Part shown: positions 1-8,513 of the stretch, in pieces
How positions within the stretch are numbered: position 1 is the stretch's first letter
Layout: each line of letters begins with the position of its first letter
From: CAVXTF01 sp963701375
GTDB taxonomy: Bacteria; Actinomycetota; Acidimicrobiia; Acidimicrobiales; CAVXTF01
DNA: 64,000 bases
Reading direction: 5' to 3'
Assembly: GCA_963701375.1 (NCBI GenBank)
Contig: CAVOZT010000004.1
Span: 1,550,001 to 1,614,000, forward strand
Notes under the pieces: generated by a model
What the model was told of the DNA's origin: nothing
Seen by the model: only the letters and a program-made list of their open reading frames with translations
The model's database searches: none
Program-made: the position numbers and the translations under genes

Positions 1-1
1 T

Positions 2-226
2 CTTCTGTGTCTCGTCTACTCGGCCATATTCATGTATGCATTCGCAGCGTTGGGGAACCTTGGGTTGATCTACAGGGAACGGACCCTTTTGTTGCCCTTT
101 GTGCTCGTGCTCTTGTCGATCCCGGTGTCGAAACGGAGTTCGCCGCCGCAATTCCCCTGGGAGAAGCGCGTCCAGAGCCGCAGGGAGAGGCGACGCGCGG
201 CCGTCGGCGCCCAGCGATCAGGTTGA
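2..226 (+). CDS. C-terminal end of a polytopic membrane protein (5' truncated)
   Basis: An open frame runs in from the window edge and stops at 226. It encodes about 74 residues: two hydrophobic stretches (around LVYSAIFMYAFAALGNLGL and LLLPFVLVLLSIPV) joined by a short charged loop with RER, then a very basic tail rich in Arg and Lys. This is the usual end of an inner-membrane glycosyltransferase or polymerase, with the last helices in the membrane and a positive cytoplasmic tail. It converges on the GT4 gene, leaving only 10 bases between the stops. The family cannot be assigned from the tail alone; a GT-C type enzyme is plausible given the neighbours. Confidence 0.55.
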   Translation, partial: LLCLVYSAIFMYAFAALGNLGLIYRERTLLLPFVLVLLSIPVSKRSSPPQFPWEKRVQSRRERRRAAVGAQRSG

Positions 227-236
227 GACGGTCGGG

Positions 237-1406
237 TCAGGAAGTCTGATCCAGCAGCTCACGGTAGATCTGCTCGACTTGGCGTGAGGCCGCCGACACG
301 TCGAACTGCTTGCTGTGCTCGAGCGAGCTCGCGCTCATGCGCTTCCGCAAGGATGCGTCGCGCACCAGGCGTTCGACCGCATCTGCGAAGACGTCGCTGC
401 GTCCCGGGGGAACGATCAACCCGTCGATGCCGTCCGCGAAGATTCGAGGGATCTCCCCCACGGCGGTCGCGACGATCGGAAGGCCCACACTTGTCGCTTC
501 CATCAGGGTCACGGGCAAGCCCTCGAAATGTGACGGCAGTGCGAACACGTCCGACCCTGCCATCAGGCGCAGGACGTCCGTACGCAAGCCGAGGAATTTG
601 AACCGGTCTCCGAGACCGAGCTCGCGGTGACGTGCTCGCAGATCCTCGTCGAGTTGGCCGTGCCCGACCGATATGAACCGCGCCGCTACACCACGAGACG
701 AAAGGATGTCGACCGCCTCGAGCAGAACGTCATAGCCCTTTTCGATCCGCAAATTGGCCACCGTGAGCACGAGGACGTCTTCGGGTGGCACGTCCAGCTC
801 TTCGCGGACTTCGAGCGCAATCCGGTTTCTGTCGTGGACGAGCTTGGGGGAGTCGGACAGGTCGATTCCATGCACGACGACCCGCGCCCGATCTCTGAGC
901 GCGCGGGGGAGTGCTTGTCGTGAGGCCTGCGACACGACGACGAGCGCGTCGTCGGAGGCGATTCCAGCGCGGTTGAGCGCACGGACGGGCAGGGTGACCT
1001 CGTACCACATGCTGTGCTCGGTGTAGACGACGCGGGGTCGTGCGCCGCGCGGGATGGTTCGCAGCGCGAGCCTCCCGAGCGCAGCCGTGTACGGCAGGTG
1101 AAAGTGGACGATGTCGTACCGGCGGTCAACTATCAGGCGCCGCAACGAGAGCAGCCATCCGACATCCCAGTCGCCGCGTGCCCCGAGGTCGTGAACAGGC
1201 GTCATCGAGTCTCTCATGGCGGGAGCAAGGTCGTCGTGGCGCGTGAGGACGTATGCGGCTTCGTACTCGAAGGATTCCCGATCGCCCCCCGCCAGCATGT
1301 CGACGAGAAGGCGCTCGGCGCCGCCGAGGCCCAGTCCTTTGATGACGTGCAGAACCCGCGAACGGCGCCGCGTCGACCCGGCGTTGTCCGACTCGCTGTG
1401 GTTCAT
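237..1406 (-). CDS. Glycosyltransferase family 4 (GT-B fold)
   Basis: The protein of about 389 residues transfers a sugar from a nucleotide-sugar donor, probably onto an envelope glycan at the cytoplasmic face of the membrane. The N-terminal Rossmann half has the motif IKGLGLGGAERLLVDML. The C-terminal half has LTVANLRIEKGYDVLLEAV, then SHFEGLPVTLMEATSVGLPI, the acidic E-x7-E type donor site of GT4 enzymes, followed by DGIDGLIVPPG. I take the ATG at 1406 as the start because the preceding in-frame residues are low-complexity Arg/His sequence. A TACGAT box lies 8-13 bases upstream of that ATG, consistent with a leaderless or very short-leader mRNA. The divergent GT2 gene begins 36 bases away. 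Acceptor and donor are unknown. Confidence 0.85.
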   Translation of the reverse strand: MNHSESDNAGSTRRRSRVLHVIKGLGLGGAERLLVDMLAGGDRESFEYEAAYVLTRHDDLAPAMRDSMTPVHDLGARGDWDVGWLLSLRRLIVDRRYDIVHFHLPYTAALGRLALRTIPRGARPRVVYTEHSMWYEVTLPVRALNRAGIASDDALVVVSQASRQALPRALRDRARVVVHGIDLSDSPKLVHDRNRIALEVREELDVPPEDVLVLTVANLRIEKGYDVLLEAVDILSSRGVAARFISVGHGQLDEDLRARHRELGLGDRFKFLGLRTDVLRLMAGSDVFALPSHFEGLPVTLMEATSVGLPIVATAVGEIPRIFADGIDGLIVPPGRSDVFADAVERLVRDASLRKRMSASSLEHSKQFDVSAASRQVEQIYRELLDQTS

Positions 1407-1442
1407 CGTGGGGATCGTAGTTAGCGCCGAGAAGGTCTTAGA

Positions 1443-2408
1443 GTGCCAAGACCTATGGACATCGGGAGTTCGGCGGTGCCGGCGCCTGCTGGTGTTACGG
1501 CGGTGGTGCTGACGCATCTCCGACCCGGCCTTGCGGGACAGGTCGTCCGGTCGTTGATCGAGACCGAGGGCATAGCGCCCGAACGGATCGTGGTCGTGGT
1601 GAACGGAGCGGGCGGTCTTGACGATCCGGAGCTCGAGTCGGCCGTTCGGATGGTCCGGCTCGCCGAGAACCTTGGTCCGGCGGGAGGATTCCGGGCAGGG
1701 ATGACAGAAGCGTTCTCAGACCCGAGTACCGATTGGGCTTACCTGTGCGAAGACGACGTCGGGCTGATGTCGCTTCCTGCTCCACGGATAGGGGGCTTGC
1801 TCGAGCGGATCAAGGCTCTCCCGCCCGCCACGGCGCCGGTGGGAGCGGTCGTCGCGTACGGGCGAGTGTTCTCCGGCAACACGGGCCATACCGTCAACCT
1901 CGTTCCCGAGCCGGGGTCTCCGGGTGACCTCGACGAGGTGGACGTGGCCGCGTGGGGCTCGACGCTTCTTTCGCGCCGTGTGGTGACGGCAGGAATTCTG
2001 CCCGATCCCGATTGGTTCTTCGCGTTCGAGGACTTCGACTTCTTCTGCCGTTTGCGCTCGGGGGGGTTCGCGTTGCTCGTCGACTCGATCGCAGCGCGCT
2101 CGGTGGCCGGGCGCCAGACACTCCTAGGACGTGACGAGGCGTTGAGGGAGCACCGGCCGACAGATTCAGAGGAGCCGTGGAGGGCCTACTACCAAGCCCG
2201 AAACTACTTCTCTCTGGCGCGGCGTCACGGGACGCCGATCTGGAGTTTGGCGCACCTTGTCTATTCCGCCCGGCGTATGCAGCTCGCTCAGAGCCGTGCC
2301 GAAAGGGGGGCCATATTGCGCGGCCTTTGGGACGGTCTGCGTGGCAAGCTCGGCAAAGACCCTCGATACGAAAGGACCGTCGGGCAGATCGGGGACGGAC
2401 CTACCTGA
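1443..2408 (+). CDS. Glycosyltransferase family 2 (GlfT1/rhamnosyltransferase-like)
   Basis: A GT-A family 2 enzyme of 321 residues. The N-terminal sequence VTAVVLTHLRPGLAGQVVRS is the nucleotide-binding strand, RLAENLGPAGGFRAGM is typical of the GlfT1/rhamnosyltransferase branch, CEDDV supplies the acidic donor/metal site, and WFFAFEDFDFFCRL is the acceptor/base region. These features resemble galactofuranosyl- or rhamnosyltransferases that build linker or O-antigen-like glycans. The start may be the GTG at 1443 or the ATG at 1455; a TAGAGT box at 1439-1444 would fit the latter with a short leader. It diverges from the GT4 gene across 36 bases and converges with the beta-helix gene. The sugar specificity is inference only. 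Confidence 0.8.
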   Translation: MPRPMDIGSSAVPAPAGVTAVVLTHLRPGLAGQVVRSLIETEGIAPERIVVVVNGAGGLDDPELESAVRMVRLAENLGPAGGFRAGMTEAFSDPSTDWAYLCEDDVGLMSLPAPRIGGLLERIKALPPATAPVGAVVAYGRVFSGNTGHTVNLVPEPGSPGDLDEVDVAAWGSTLLSRRVVTAGILPDPDWFFAFEDFDFFCRLRSGGFALLVDSIAARSVAGRQTLLGRDEALREHRPTDSEEPWRAYYQARNYFSLARRHGTPIWSLAHLVYSARRMQLAQSRAERGAILRGLWDGLRGKLGKDPRYERTVGQIGDGPT

Positions 2409-2418
2409 GCCAGACTCT

Positions 2419-3705
2419 TCAGGACGCTTTCGTTGCGGGCACCCAGCTTCCACCGGTGATGGTCACCGTGCTGCGTCCTCCAACGGGCCCTTTCCAGGAG
2501 TAGTTGGAGGCGTTCACCCCATTGAACGAGACGGTTGAGACGTCGCTCACGTTGTAGACCGGCTCTGCCGGCTCCCACATGAACTTGAGATTCGAGTTGG
2601 TCACCGAGACGTTCGCGCCCACGAGCCAGAAGCAGGAAACGAAGGCGCTGTTCCCGCACCACAGGTTGTCGTTGATGAAGTAGAAGGGTCCGCGTGCCCT
2701 GTGCGATCTGGGAATGTTGCGCACGAGCACTGCGGAACCCGCCTGCTCGTTGACCATGGTGCAGTTCTCGACCGTGATGTCGCTCGTGTACGGGCCCGCG
2801 CCGAGTCCGGCATTCGCAAAGAACAACGCCCCGGTGCCGCCGACTGTGCAGCCGTTGATCGTCAGATTCTTGACGCCCTCTGTCGCCTGGTCCGATTCGA
2901 GGTCGAAATCGTCCGTGGCAACGTTGCGGATCGCAATGTCGGTCAACATGGCCTTGCGGACGCCGGCAAGGCTGATACCCATACGGCCCGTTCCGTTTAT
3001 GTAGACGTGCGAGATCGTCAGGTTCGAGACCGGACGGACCATCGTGCCCGAGGCACCAAGGTTTCTCCACCTGAGTGCCCTTAGCGGAACGAGGGTGATG
3101 CCGTCACCCCTGACGTCGAAGATCTTCACGTGCTGGATGACAGCGTCGATCGTTCCCTGAAGCTCGATGCCACCCTGGAACTCGACGTTCTTGTCGTAGA
3201 AGTGTCTCTTCGCAGGACCTTGGATGGTCAGGTTCTCGAGCGTCACGTTCCTGCCGCCCTGCACGTTGATCCCGATTCGGGAGAGATGGCCCCAAGTGCG
3301 CTCGACGAATGTTCCTCCGTTGATCGTCAAGCCGTCGGGGTTGTACACGTTGATACCCTCGTTGATCAGGTAGCAGGCACCGGAGGGCACGTTCCATGTC
3401 GATCCAGGGCCGAGGTGCTGCAACCACTGGCGGAGCGGCTTGCTCACGTCAACGGAGCAATCCTGGGCGAGGGCACGAGGCGCCGAGACGACCACGTGGG
3501 CGGTGGGCCCGGCGACCTTGGGACTCCCGGCAACTGGTTGGCCGGAGGTGTGATTCCCCGCGCCCGCTTGGCTGGTGGGCTGTGGGGAAGCGGCGAACAC
3601 GAGAGCGAAGAACAATGCCGAAGTTGCTCCGAGGACAATGACCAAGCGGGTCCAGTCGGGCCGCCAAGCTTGTCTAGAACGATCATTCGTATCTACATGG
3701 ATCAT
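2419..3705 (-). CDS. Membrane-anchored right-handed beta-helix protein
   Basis: About 428 residues from the ATG at 3705 (a GTG at 3753 is also possible). A basic start leads into one hydrophobic segment (LVIVLGATSALFFALVFAA), so the protein is probably anchored in the membrane with its bulk outside. After a Ser/Pro/Gly-rich linker comes a long series of short strands with repeated Asn, Ile and Val ladders (NGGTFVERT, NVTLENLTIQG, NLTISHVYING, NLTINGCTVGG, DITVENCTMVN), the signature of a parallel beta-helix of the pectate-lyase type. Such folds bind or cleave polysaccharide. I cannot identify catalytic residues, so an epimerase, lyase or purely structural role all remain open. It lies among envelope glycan genes. 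Confidence 0.7.
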   Translation of the reverse strand: MIHVDTNDRSRQAWRPDWTRLVIVLGATSALFFALVFAASPQPTSQAGAGNHTSGQPVAGSPKVAGPTAHVVVSAPRALAQDCSVDVSKPLRQWLQHLGPGSTWNVPSGACYLINEGINVYNPDGLTINGGTFVERTWGHLSRIGINVQGGRNVTLENLTIQGPAKRHFYDKNVEFQGGIELQGTIDAVIQHVKIFDVRGDGITLVPLRALRWRNLGASGTMVRPVSNLTISHVYINGTGRMGISLAGVRKAMLTDIAIRNVATDDFDLESDQATEGVKNLTINGCTVGGTGALFFANAGLGAGPYTSDITVENCTMVNEQAGSAVLVRNIPRSHRARGPFYFINDNLWCGNSAFVSCFWLVGANVSVTNSNLKFMWEPAEPVYNVSDVSTVSFNGVNASNYSWKGPVGGRSTVTITGGSWVPATKAS

Positions 3706-3806
3706 GCATTCCGGATCGACACCTTGAGTGACCGTCTGAAGGTCTTCTGCCACAAGACGTGGCCAACAGGAGCGCGCTTAAGGCCAAACTCCCAGGAGAT
3801 CGAGCG

Positions 3807-3852
3807 GATCCGGCTAAAGGTTCCGGCTAAAAGTTCCCGGCTAAGGTTCCGG
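3807..3852. repeat. Three imperfect tandem copies of a 13-14 bp unit
   Basis: The unit CCGGCTAAAGGTT occurs three times head to tail (about 3810, 3823 and 3837) with small differences, in the 159-bp gap between the PglE-like gene and the beta-helix gene. Both genes are on the minus strand, so the repeat is in a leader or intergenic spacer. No strong hairpin is evident and no function can be assigned. Confidence 0.6.
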
Positions 3853-3864
3853 GGCCCGGGACGC

Positions 3865-4995
3865 TCAAAGGGAACTACAGGCGTCCTTGACCGTCGCGAT
3901 GACCCGGTCCTGGTCGGCTTCGGAGAGGTTGGAACCGCTCGGAAGGCAGAGGCCACAAGCGAACACGCCTTCCGCCACCGATCCTCCGACCGAGTCGAGA
4001 TCCGAGAAGACCGGTTGGAGGTGCAACGGCTTCCAAGTGGGCCGGGCTTCGATGTCCTGCGCTTCGAGCGCGAGCCGTATGGCCTCGCGGTCGGGCCCGA
4101 ACTCGCCTGGATCGATCGTGACGCAAGTCAGCCAGTAATTGGGCACTCCGTAGGAGGCGACCGGCATGAACTCGAGCCCCGGAAGCCCTGAGAGCGCAGA
4201 TCGGTAGCGCTCGTTCACCAGCTTGCGACGCTGGATCCTCTCGTCGAGGCTGGCGAGCTGTCCGCGCCCGACGGCCGCAAGGAGATTGCTGAGCCTGTAG
4301 TTGAAGCCGATTTCGAGGTGCTCGTAGTGCGGCACGGGCTGGCGAGCCTGCGTGGACAGGTGGCGTGCTCTGGCACTGAGATCCGACGAGCGCGAGACGA
4401 GCATCCCCCCGCCACTAGTGGTGATGATCTTGTTCCCGTTGAAGGAGAAGGCGGCGAAATCCCCAAATGATCCGGCCGCGTATTGCCCGTACGAAGCGCC
4501 GAGCGCTTCGGCGGCGTCCTCGATCAGGGGGACTTCGTACTCTTCGCACATGGCCACGATCGGGGAGTAATCGGCGCACTGACCATACAGGTCGACCGTG
4601 ATGACCGCCGCCGGCCGACGCCCGATCTGCGCTCTGCGCTTCAGCTCCTCGGACAGCAGCCCTGTGTCGATCGTCCAGGTCGACGGATCGCTGTCGATGA
4701 GCACCGGCTTCGCGCCTACGTAAGTGACGACGCTCGCGGTGGCGACGAAGGTAAAGGTGGGGACGAGGACTTCGTCGCCGGGGCCGACGTCGAGCAGGAG
4801 AAGTGCCAGATGCAATGCGGCGGTCCCGCTCGACAAGGCGACTGCATGACCGACGCCCACGCGGAGAGCGAGCTCCTCTTCGAACGCGTCGACGTGAGGG
4901 CCGAGTGGGGCGATCCAATTGGAGTCGAACGCGTCAAGGAGGAGCCTGCGCTCCTCGGCGCCGACGTCCGGCGGTGAAAGGTAAACGCGCGTCAT
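3865..4995 (-). CDS. PglE-like DegT/DnrJ/EryC1 sugar aminotransferase
   Basis: A PLP enzyme of 376 residues that should transaminate a UDP-4-keto-6-deoxy-HexNAc to the 4-amino sugar, as in N-acetylbacillosamine synthesis. Features match Campylobacter PglE closely: YLSPPDVG near the start, NWIAPLGPHVDAFE, LIEDAAEALGASYG, FNGNKIITTSGGGML carrying the PLP lysine, HLSTQARQPVPHYEHLEIG, NYRLSN, EARPTWKPLHLQPVF and CLPSG near the C terminus. Length is normal for the family. It is the last gene of a minus-strand run (cysQ, GNAT, WecA/MraY-like, this gene) with a 28-base gap to the phosphotransferase. No UDP-GlcNAc 4,6-dehydratase is in the window, so the pathway is incomplete here. Confidence 0.88.
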   Translation of the reverse strand: MTRVYLSPPDVGAEERRLLLDAFDSNWIAPLGPHVDAFEEELALRVGVGHAVALSSGTAALHLALLLLDVGPGDEVLVPTFTFVATASVVTYVGAKPVLIDSDPSTWTIDTGLLSEELKRRAQIGRRPAAVITVDLYGQCADYSPIVAMCEEYEVPLIEDAAEALGASYGQYAAGSFGDFAAFSFNGNKIITTSGGGMLVSRSSDLSARARHLSTQARQPVPHYEHLEIGFNYRLSNLLAAVGRGQLASLDERIQRRKLVNERYRSALSGLPGLEFMPVASYGVPNYWLTCVTIDPGEFGPDREAIRLALEAQDIEARPTWKPLHLQPVFSDLDSVGGSVAEGVFACGLCLPSGSNLSEADQDRVIATVKDACSSL

Positions 4996-5023
4996 CGGTC
5001 GTCGCTCCAGTCGATCATCGCAG

Positions 5024-6019
5024 TCATGGGTCCGGACTGTTCGGGTGGGGAATCGAGATCAGTGTGCTGAGCGCGACCACCGCAATGGCTACTGCGACGG
5101 TAGCGACAGTGATGGCAGGGATCGAGACAGTACCTGTCTTGGATACGAACAAGGCGACCGACGAGAGCCCGACCTCGGCGGCCACGTACGCCGCCGCTGC
5201 TCGAGCCGTCCCCCATCCGTGAGCTACCAGGCGGTCGTAGGGGTGATTGCGATCGCCTACCGCCATCGGGCTTCTCGAGCGTGCTCGTCGGGCGACCGCG
5301 AGAACGACTTCGGCGGCAGGCACGACCATGACGAGCAAGCTGGACAGACCGACCTCCGTCCGGACTCCTCGGGCCCATGCAAAGGCCAGACAGATCGCGA
5401 GCGCCGTGCCGATCAGATACGAGCCACCGTCGCCGAGATAGACGCGTGCGGGGGGACGGTTGTAAGCGAGAAACCCCACGGCCGACAGGGCGAGGCAAGC
5501 TGCAACCATCCTTGCGTCACCGTGCAGCATCAGCGCCAAGGCGCCGCCCGCCGCCGCCGCCACACCTGCGGCGAGGGCGTCCAATCCGTCGATCAGGTTC
5601 GTCCCGTTGATCAGAAGGACGGTTGCGACAGTGACTAGAACGAACCCGACAGGCCGGTCGAAGCGGGTAGGCAGGACGGCTGCTATGACCACCCCGATGG
5701 CGACCTGACCCGCCAATCGGATCCACGGTGTGAGGTCGACAATGTCGTCAGCTGTACCGAGCGCGGCGGCGGCTGCGAGCGGAATTACGAGCAGAGGGCG
5801 AGCCACGGCCGCCCCGACCAGCAATCCCGCCAGGACTCCCAGGCCGCCGAGATACGGGACAGGCTTTGACTGCGGTTTGAGTGGGCCCGGTCGATCGACG
5901 ACACCGATCCTGGCGGCAGCCGCCGCGGCCAACGGGGTCGCCAAGAGCGATACGACGAGAGTTGCGGCCGCGACAACCTCGGTACGGGTCACGTGCTGTC
6001 CGGACGCGAGGGCGACCAC
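5024..6019 (-). CDS. WecA/MraY-family polyprenyl-phosphate sugar-1-phosphate transferase
   Basis: A polytopic membrane enzyme of 331 residues with about ten hydrophobic segments. It should move a HexNAc-1-phosphate from a UDP-sugar onto undecaprenyl or decaprenyl phosphate, the first membrane step of a glycan. Diagnostic loops are present: GTADDIVDLTP (the DDxxD metal motif), NGTNLIDGLDALAAG, YLGDGGSYLIG and GDRNHPYDRL (the His-containing substrate loop). PGPLKPQSKPVPYLGGLGV near the N terminus is the prenyl-phosphate loop. It starts at a GTG, overlaps the GNAT gene upstream by 31 bases and lies 28 bases from the aminotransferase. It is more WecA-like than MraY because of the sugar-gene context; peptidoglycan synthesis is unlikely with no mur genes nearby. 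Confidence 0.88.
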   Translation of the reverse strand: MVALASGQHVTRTEVVAAATLVVSLLATPLAAAAAARIGVVDRPGPLKPQSKPVPYLGGLGVLAGLLVGAAVARPLLVIPLAAAAALGTADDIVDLTPWIRLAGQVAIGVVIAAVLPTRFDRPVGFVLVTVATVLLINGTNLIDGLDALAAGVAAAAGGALALMLHGDARMVAACLALSAVGFLAYNRPPARVYLGDGGSYLIGTALAICLAFAWARGVRTEVGLSSLLVMVVPAAEVVLAVARRARSRSPMAVGDRNHPYDRLVAHGWGTARAAAAYVAAEVGLSSVALFVSKTGTVSIPAITVATVAVAIAVVALSTLISIPHPNSPDP

Positions 6020-6631
6020 TCCATGAGCATGGATGTGGTGCCGGGGTGCATCTCGAAGTACTCAACGAGACGAAACCCCGCACGTTCGTAGAGCGCGACC
6101 GCGCGGTGATTGTCACGCCCGACGACGACCTCCGCGACTTCGAACCCGCGCCGGCGGGTCACTCGCTGGAAGGCGCTCACGAGCACGTCCCCGATTCCCT
6201 GTCCGCGGAACTCGGGGTCAACTGCGATCGCCAGCAACTCGGCGACGGCTTCGACGTCCGCTCCACGAGGGCGGGCGCCGTGCCTAAGGGTCTCGAGGGC
6301 GCGAGGCCAAGCTTTGAGCAGCTTGGGCAGCGCTCGTTACAGACGCGACAACACCGTCGCGGAGCAAGAACTGCTTGTAGAGCGCGCCGACGTCGGTTGT
6401 GCCTGCGACGAATCCGGCAGTTCGGCCGTCGCGCTCGGCTATCAGCAGGAATGCATTCGGCGACCGTGCAATCCTTCGGTAGAGATGGCCGAGGAACCGG
6501 GGCCCGAGCCTCGCCAGGAACCCTTCGTCAATCTGACTCGAGTGAAGGCGCGCGGCGGCGCTCGCATCTGCAACGGTGCCGGGCCGGACGACAACCTCGT
6601 CCCCGCCAGGTGTGGGATCCAAGCTTCGCAC
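5989..6631 (-). CDS. GNAT-family N-acetyltransferase (frameshifted in this sequence)
   Basis: Two adjoining frames form one GNAT enzyme of about 213 residues. The first half reads VVVRPGTVADASAAARLH and FLGHLYRRIA. The second half has the acetyl-CoA loop LAIAVDPEFRGQGIGDVLV, then VGRDNHRAVALYERAGF. Adding one base near 6325 joins them as TSALPKLLKAWPRAL. The position between the sugar aminotransferase/phosphotransferase pair and cysQ suggests acylation of an amino sugar. A RimI-like protein acetyltransferase is the alternative. It overlaps the phosphotransferase gene by 31 bases, so the two are probably co-transcribed. Confidence 0.7.
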
Positions 6632-6661
6632 GAACGAGACGAGTGTACGGCGGCCCGACCC

Positions 6662-7402
6662 CTATCGGAGGTGAGCGAGACCGTCCAGGACCTGACTCAC
6701 GAGCTCCGGCCGGCACACGAGTAGGTCGGGAAGCCACGCGTCGCGCTGCCCGTAGCGGATGGGCGAGCCGTCGATGCGCGAAGCGTGGACGCCGCATGCG
6801 AGGGCGACGGCGACCGGCGCCGCCGAGTCCCACTCGTACTGGCCGCCCGCGTGGAGGTAGATGTCTCCTGTACCCCTTATGACCGCCATGGACTTTGCGC
6901 CCGCAGATCCCATCGGTACGAGCTCCGCGGACAACAGCTCGGCGAGGGCGCTCGCTTCGGCCGGCGGCCGTGTCCGGCTCACGAGCATGCGAATCGGGCC
7001 ATCTGGCCGCGGTCCGAGAGTGAGAGGCGCAAGTGTCGAGAGCACATCGTCCTCCGCCGGCAGAGAGACTGCGCCGATCACGGCGGCACCGTGGACGACG
7101 AGCGCGACGTGCACAGCAAAGTCTGCGCGCCGTTCGGAGTATTCCCGCGTTCCGTCGAGGGGGTCGATCACCCACTGACGCGACGGCCGCGGCCAAGGTC
7201 GGTCCGCCGGATCGTCTTCCTCGGACACGATTGCGTCCGCAGATCGCAGCGCGCGCAGCTCGGAGACGATGTGCTCGTGAGACCTGCGGTCTCCCTGGGT
7301 CGCGAGGGCTTTCCCGTCCCCGTCGAACCCGGAACGAAGCTGGATGAGCAACTGGCCAGCCTCGGTCGCAAGGCGCGAGGCAAGTTCGTCGTCCGATTCC
7401 AC
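6662..7402 (-). CDS. cysQ: CysQ-type 3'(2'),5'-bisphosphate nucleotidase (inositol monophosphatase family)
   Basis: A phosphatase of about 246 residues that would remove the 3'-phosphate of PAP or PAPS, recycling the by-product of sulfate activation and sulfotransfer. The family metal motifs are present: IVSEEDDP, WVIDPLDGTREYSERRADF and EWDSAAPVAVALACG. I choose the GTG at 7402 because AGGGAG lies about eight bases upstream; the frame also stays open to 7507. It diverges from cysD, which supports the CysQ assignment over inositol monophosphatase. It appears to lead the minus-strand run with the GNAT, phosphotransferase and aminotransferase genes. Confidence 0.8.
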   Translation of the reverse strand: MESDDELASRLATEAGQLLIQLRSGFDGDGKALATQGDRRSHEHIVSELRALRSADAIVSEEDDPADRPWPRPSRQWVIDPLDGTREYSERRADFAVHVALVVHGAAVIGAVSLPAEDDVLSTLAPLTLGPRPDGPIRMLVSRTRPPAEASALAELLSAELVPMGSAGAKSMAVIRGTGDIYLHAGGQYEWDSAAPVAVALACGVHASRIDGSPIRYGQRDAWLPDLLVCRPELVSQVLDGLAHLR

Positions 7403-7584
7403 CGATTCGCTCCCTGGTCGAAAACCCGTCCGTAGCCGACGTCTGTAGGCCGACGTAACGTAAACCAGGCGAGACTTGCCGGCCAGCTTGGGTTTTGTAC
7501 CCCCCACCCGTGGACGGCCCCGAGCGGGATCTGGGCCTTCGTCCGTTCAGGGGGGCCTTGTCGCGCCCGGTAAGCTGCCCATTC

Positions 7585-8512
7585 ATGACCACAGGGGGGG
7601 CGGGAGCCCTGAGGCAGTACCAGCTGTCGCACCTGCAGAGCATCGAGGCGCAGTCAGTGCACGTGATGCGCGAGGTGGCGGCCGAATTCGAACGGCCTGT
7701 GCTGTTGTTCTCCGGGGGCAAAGACTCGATCGTGATGCTGCGCCTGGCCGAAAAGGCCTTCTGGCCTGCGCGGCTGCCTTTTCCAGTGATGCACGTCGAC
7801 ACCGGTCACAACTTCCCCGAGGTGCTCGAGTTCCGCGACCGCCGGCTCGAGGAGCTCGGCGCTCGCCTGGTCGTCGCCTCGGTCCAGGACTCCATCGACA
7901 ACGGCAGAGTCACCGAGCAGCCAGGCAACCCCTCGCGCAACAGGCTCCAGACGAGGACGCTCCTGGACACGATCACCGAGAACAAATTCGACGCAGTGTT
8001 CGGGGGGCACGGCGCGACGAGGAAAAGGCGCGCGAAAGGAAAGGGTCTACTCGTTCCGGGACGAGTTCGGTCAATGGGACCCGAAGAACCAGCGTCCAGA
8101 GCTGTGGGGTCTGTACAACGGGCGACACCACCCAGGCGAGCACATCAGGGTCTTCCCGTTGTCTGATTGGACTGAGCTCGACATCTGGCAGTACATCGCC
8201 CAGGAAAAGATCGAGATCCCGTCGATCTACTTCGCCCACCGCCGCGAGGTGTTCCGCCGCGACGGCATGCTCATCTCCACAGGGCCTTTCGTGACCCGGG
8301 CGGATCACGAAGAGTTGCTCGAGATATCGGTCCGTTACAGGACTGTCGGCGACATGACCTGTACGGGTGCAGTGGAGTCGACGGCGTCCACTCTGGTGGA
8401 CATCATCGACGAGATCGCCGTCTCTCGAATCACCGAGCGTGGGGCCACGCGAGCTGACGACAAGTTCAGCGAGGCAGCCATGGAGGACCGTAAGCGGGAA
8501 GGGTACTTCTGA
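7585..8512 (+). CDS. cysD: Sulfate adenylyltransferase small subunit (two frameshifts)
   Basis: CysD with CysN makes adenosine 5'-phosphosulfate from ATP and sulfate. The N-terminal part has LLFSGGKDSIVMLRLAEKAF, the PP-loop ATP site, followed by MHVDTGHNFPEVLEFRDRR. The C-terminal part in a different frame has PLSDWTELDIWQYIAQEKI and ends KREGYF, the classic CysD end. Two one-base losses join them: a G in the G-run at about 8003-8008 and a base in the CG run near 8030. Repair gives FGGARRDEEKARAKERVYSF, the expected family sequence. The ATG at 7585 follows a TAAGCT box at 7571-7576. The cysN GTG begins two bases after the stop, so the genes form one operon. Confidence 0.92.
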
Positions 8513-8513
8513 G

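Noticed and set aside
6528..7802. A 424-codon minus-strand frame across cysQ and the cysD start
   Set aside because: It overlaps cysQ on the same strand in another frame and crosses the cysD promoter. Composition is Arg-rich and no motif is visible.
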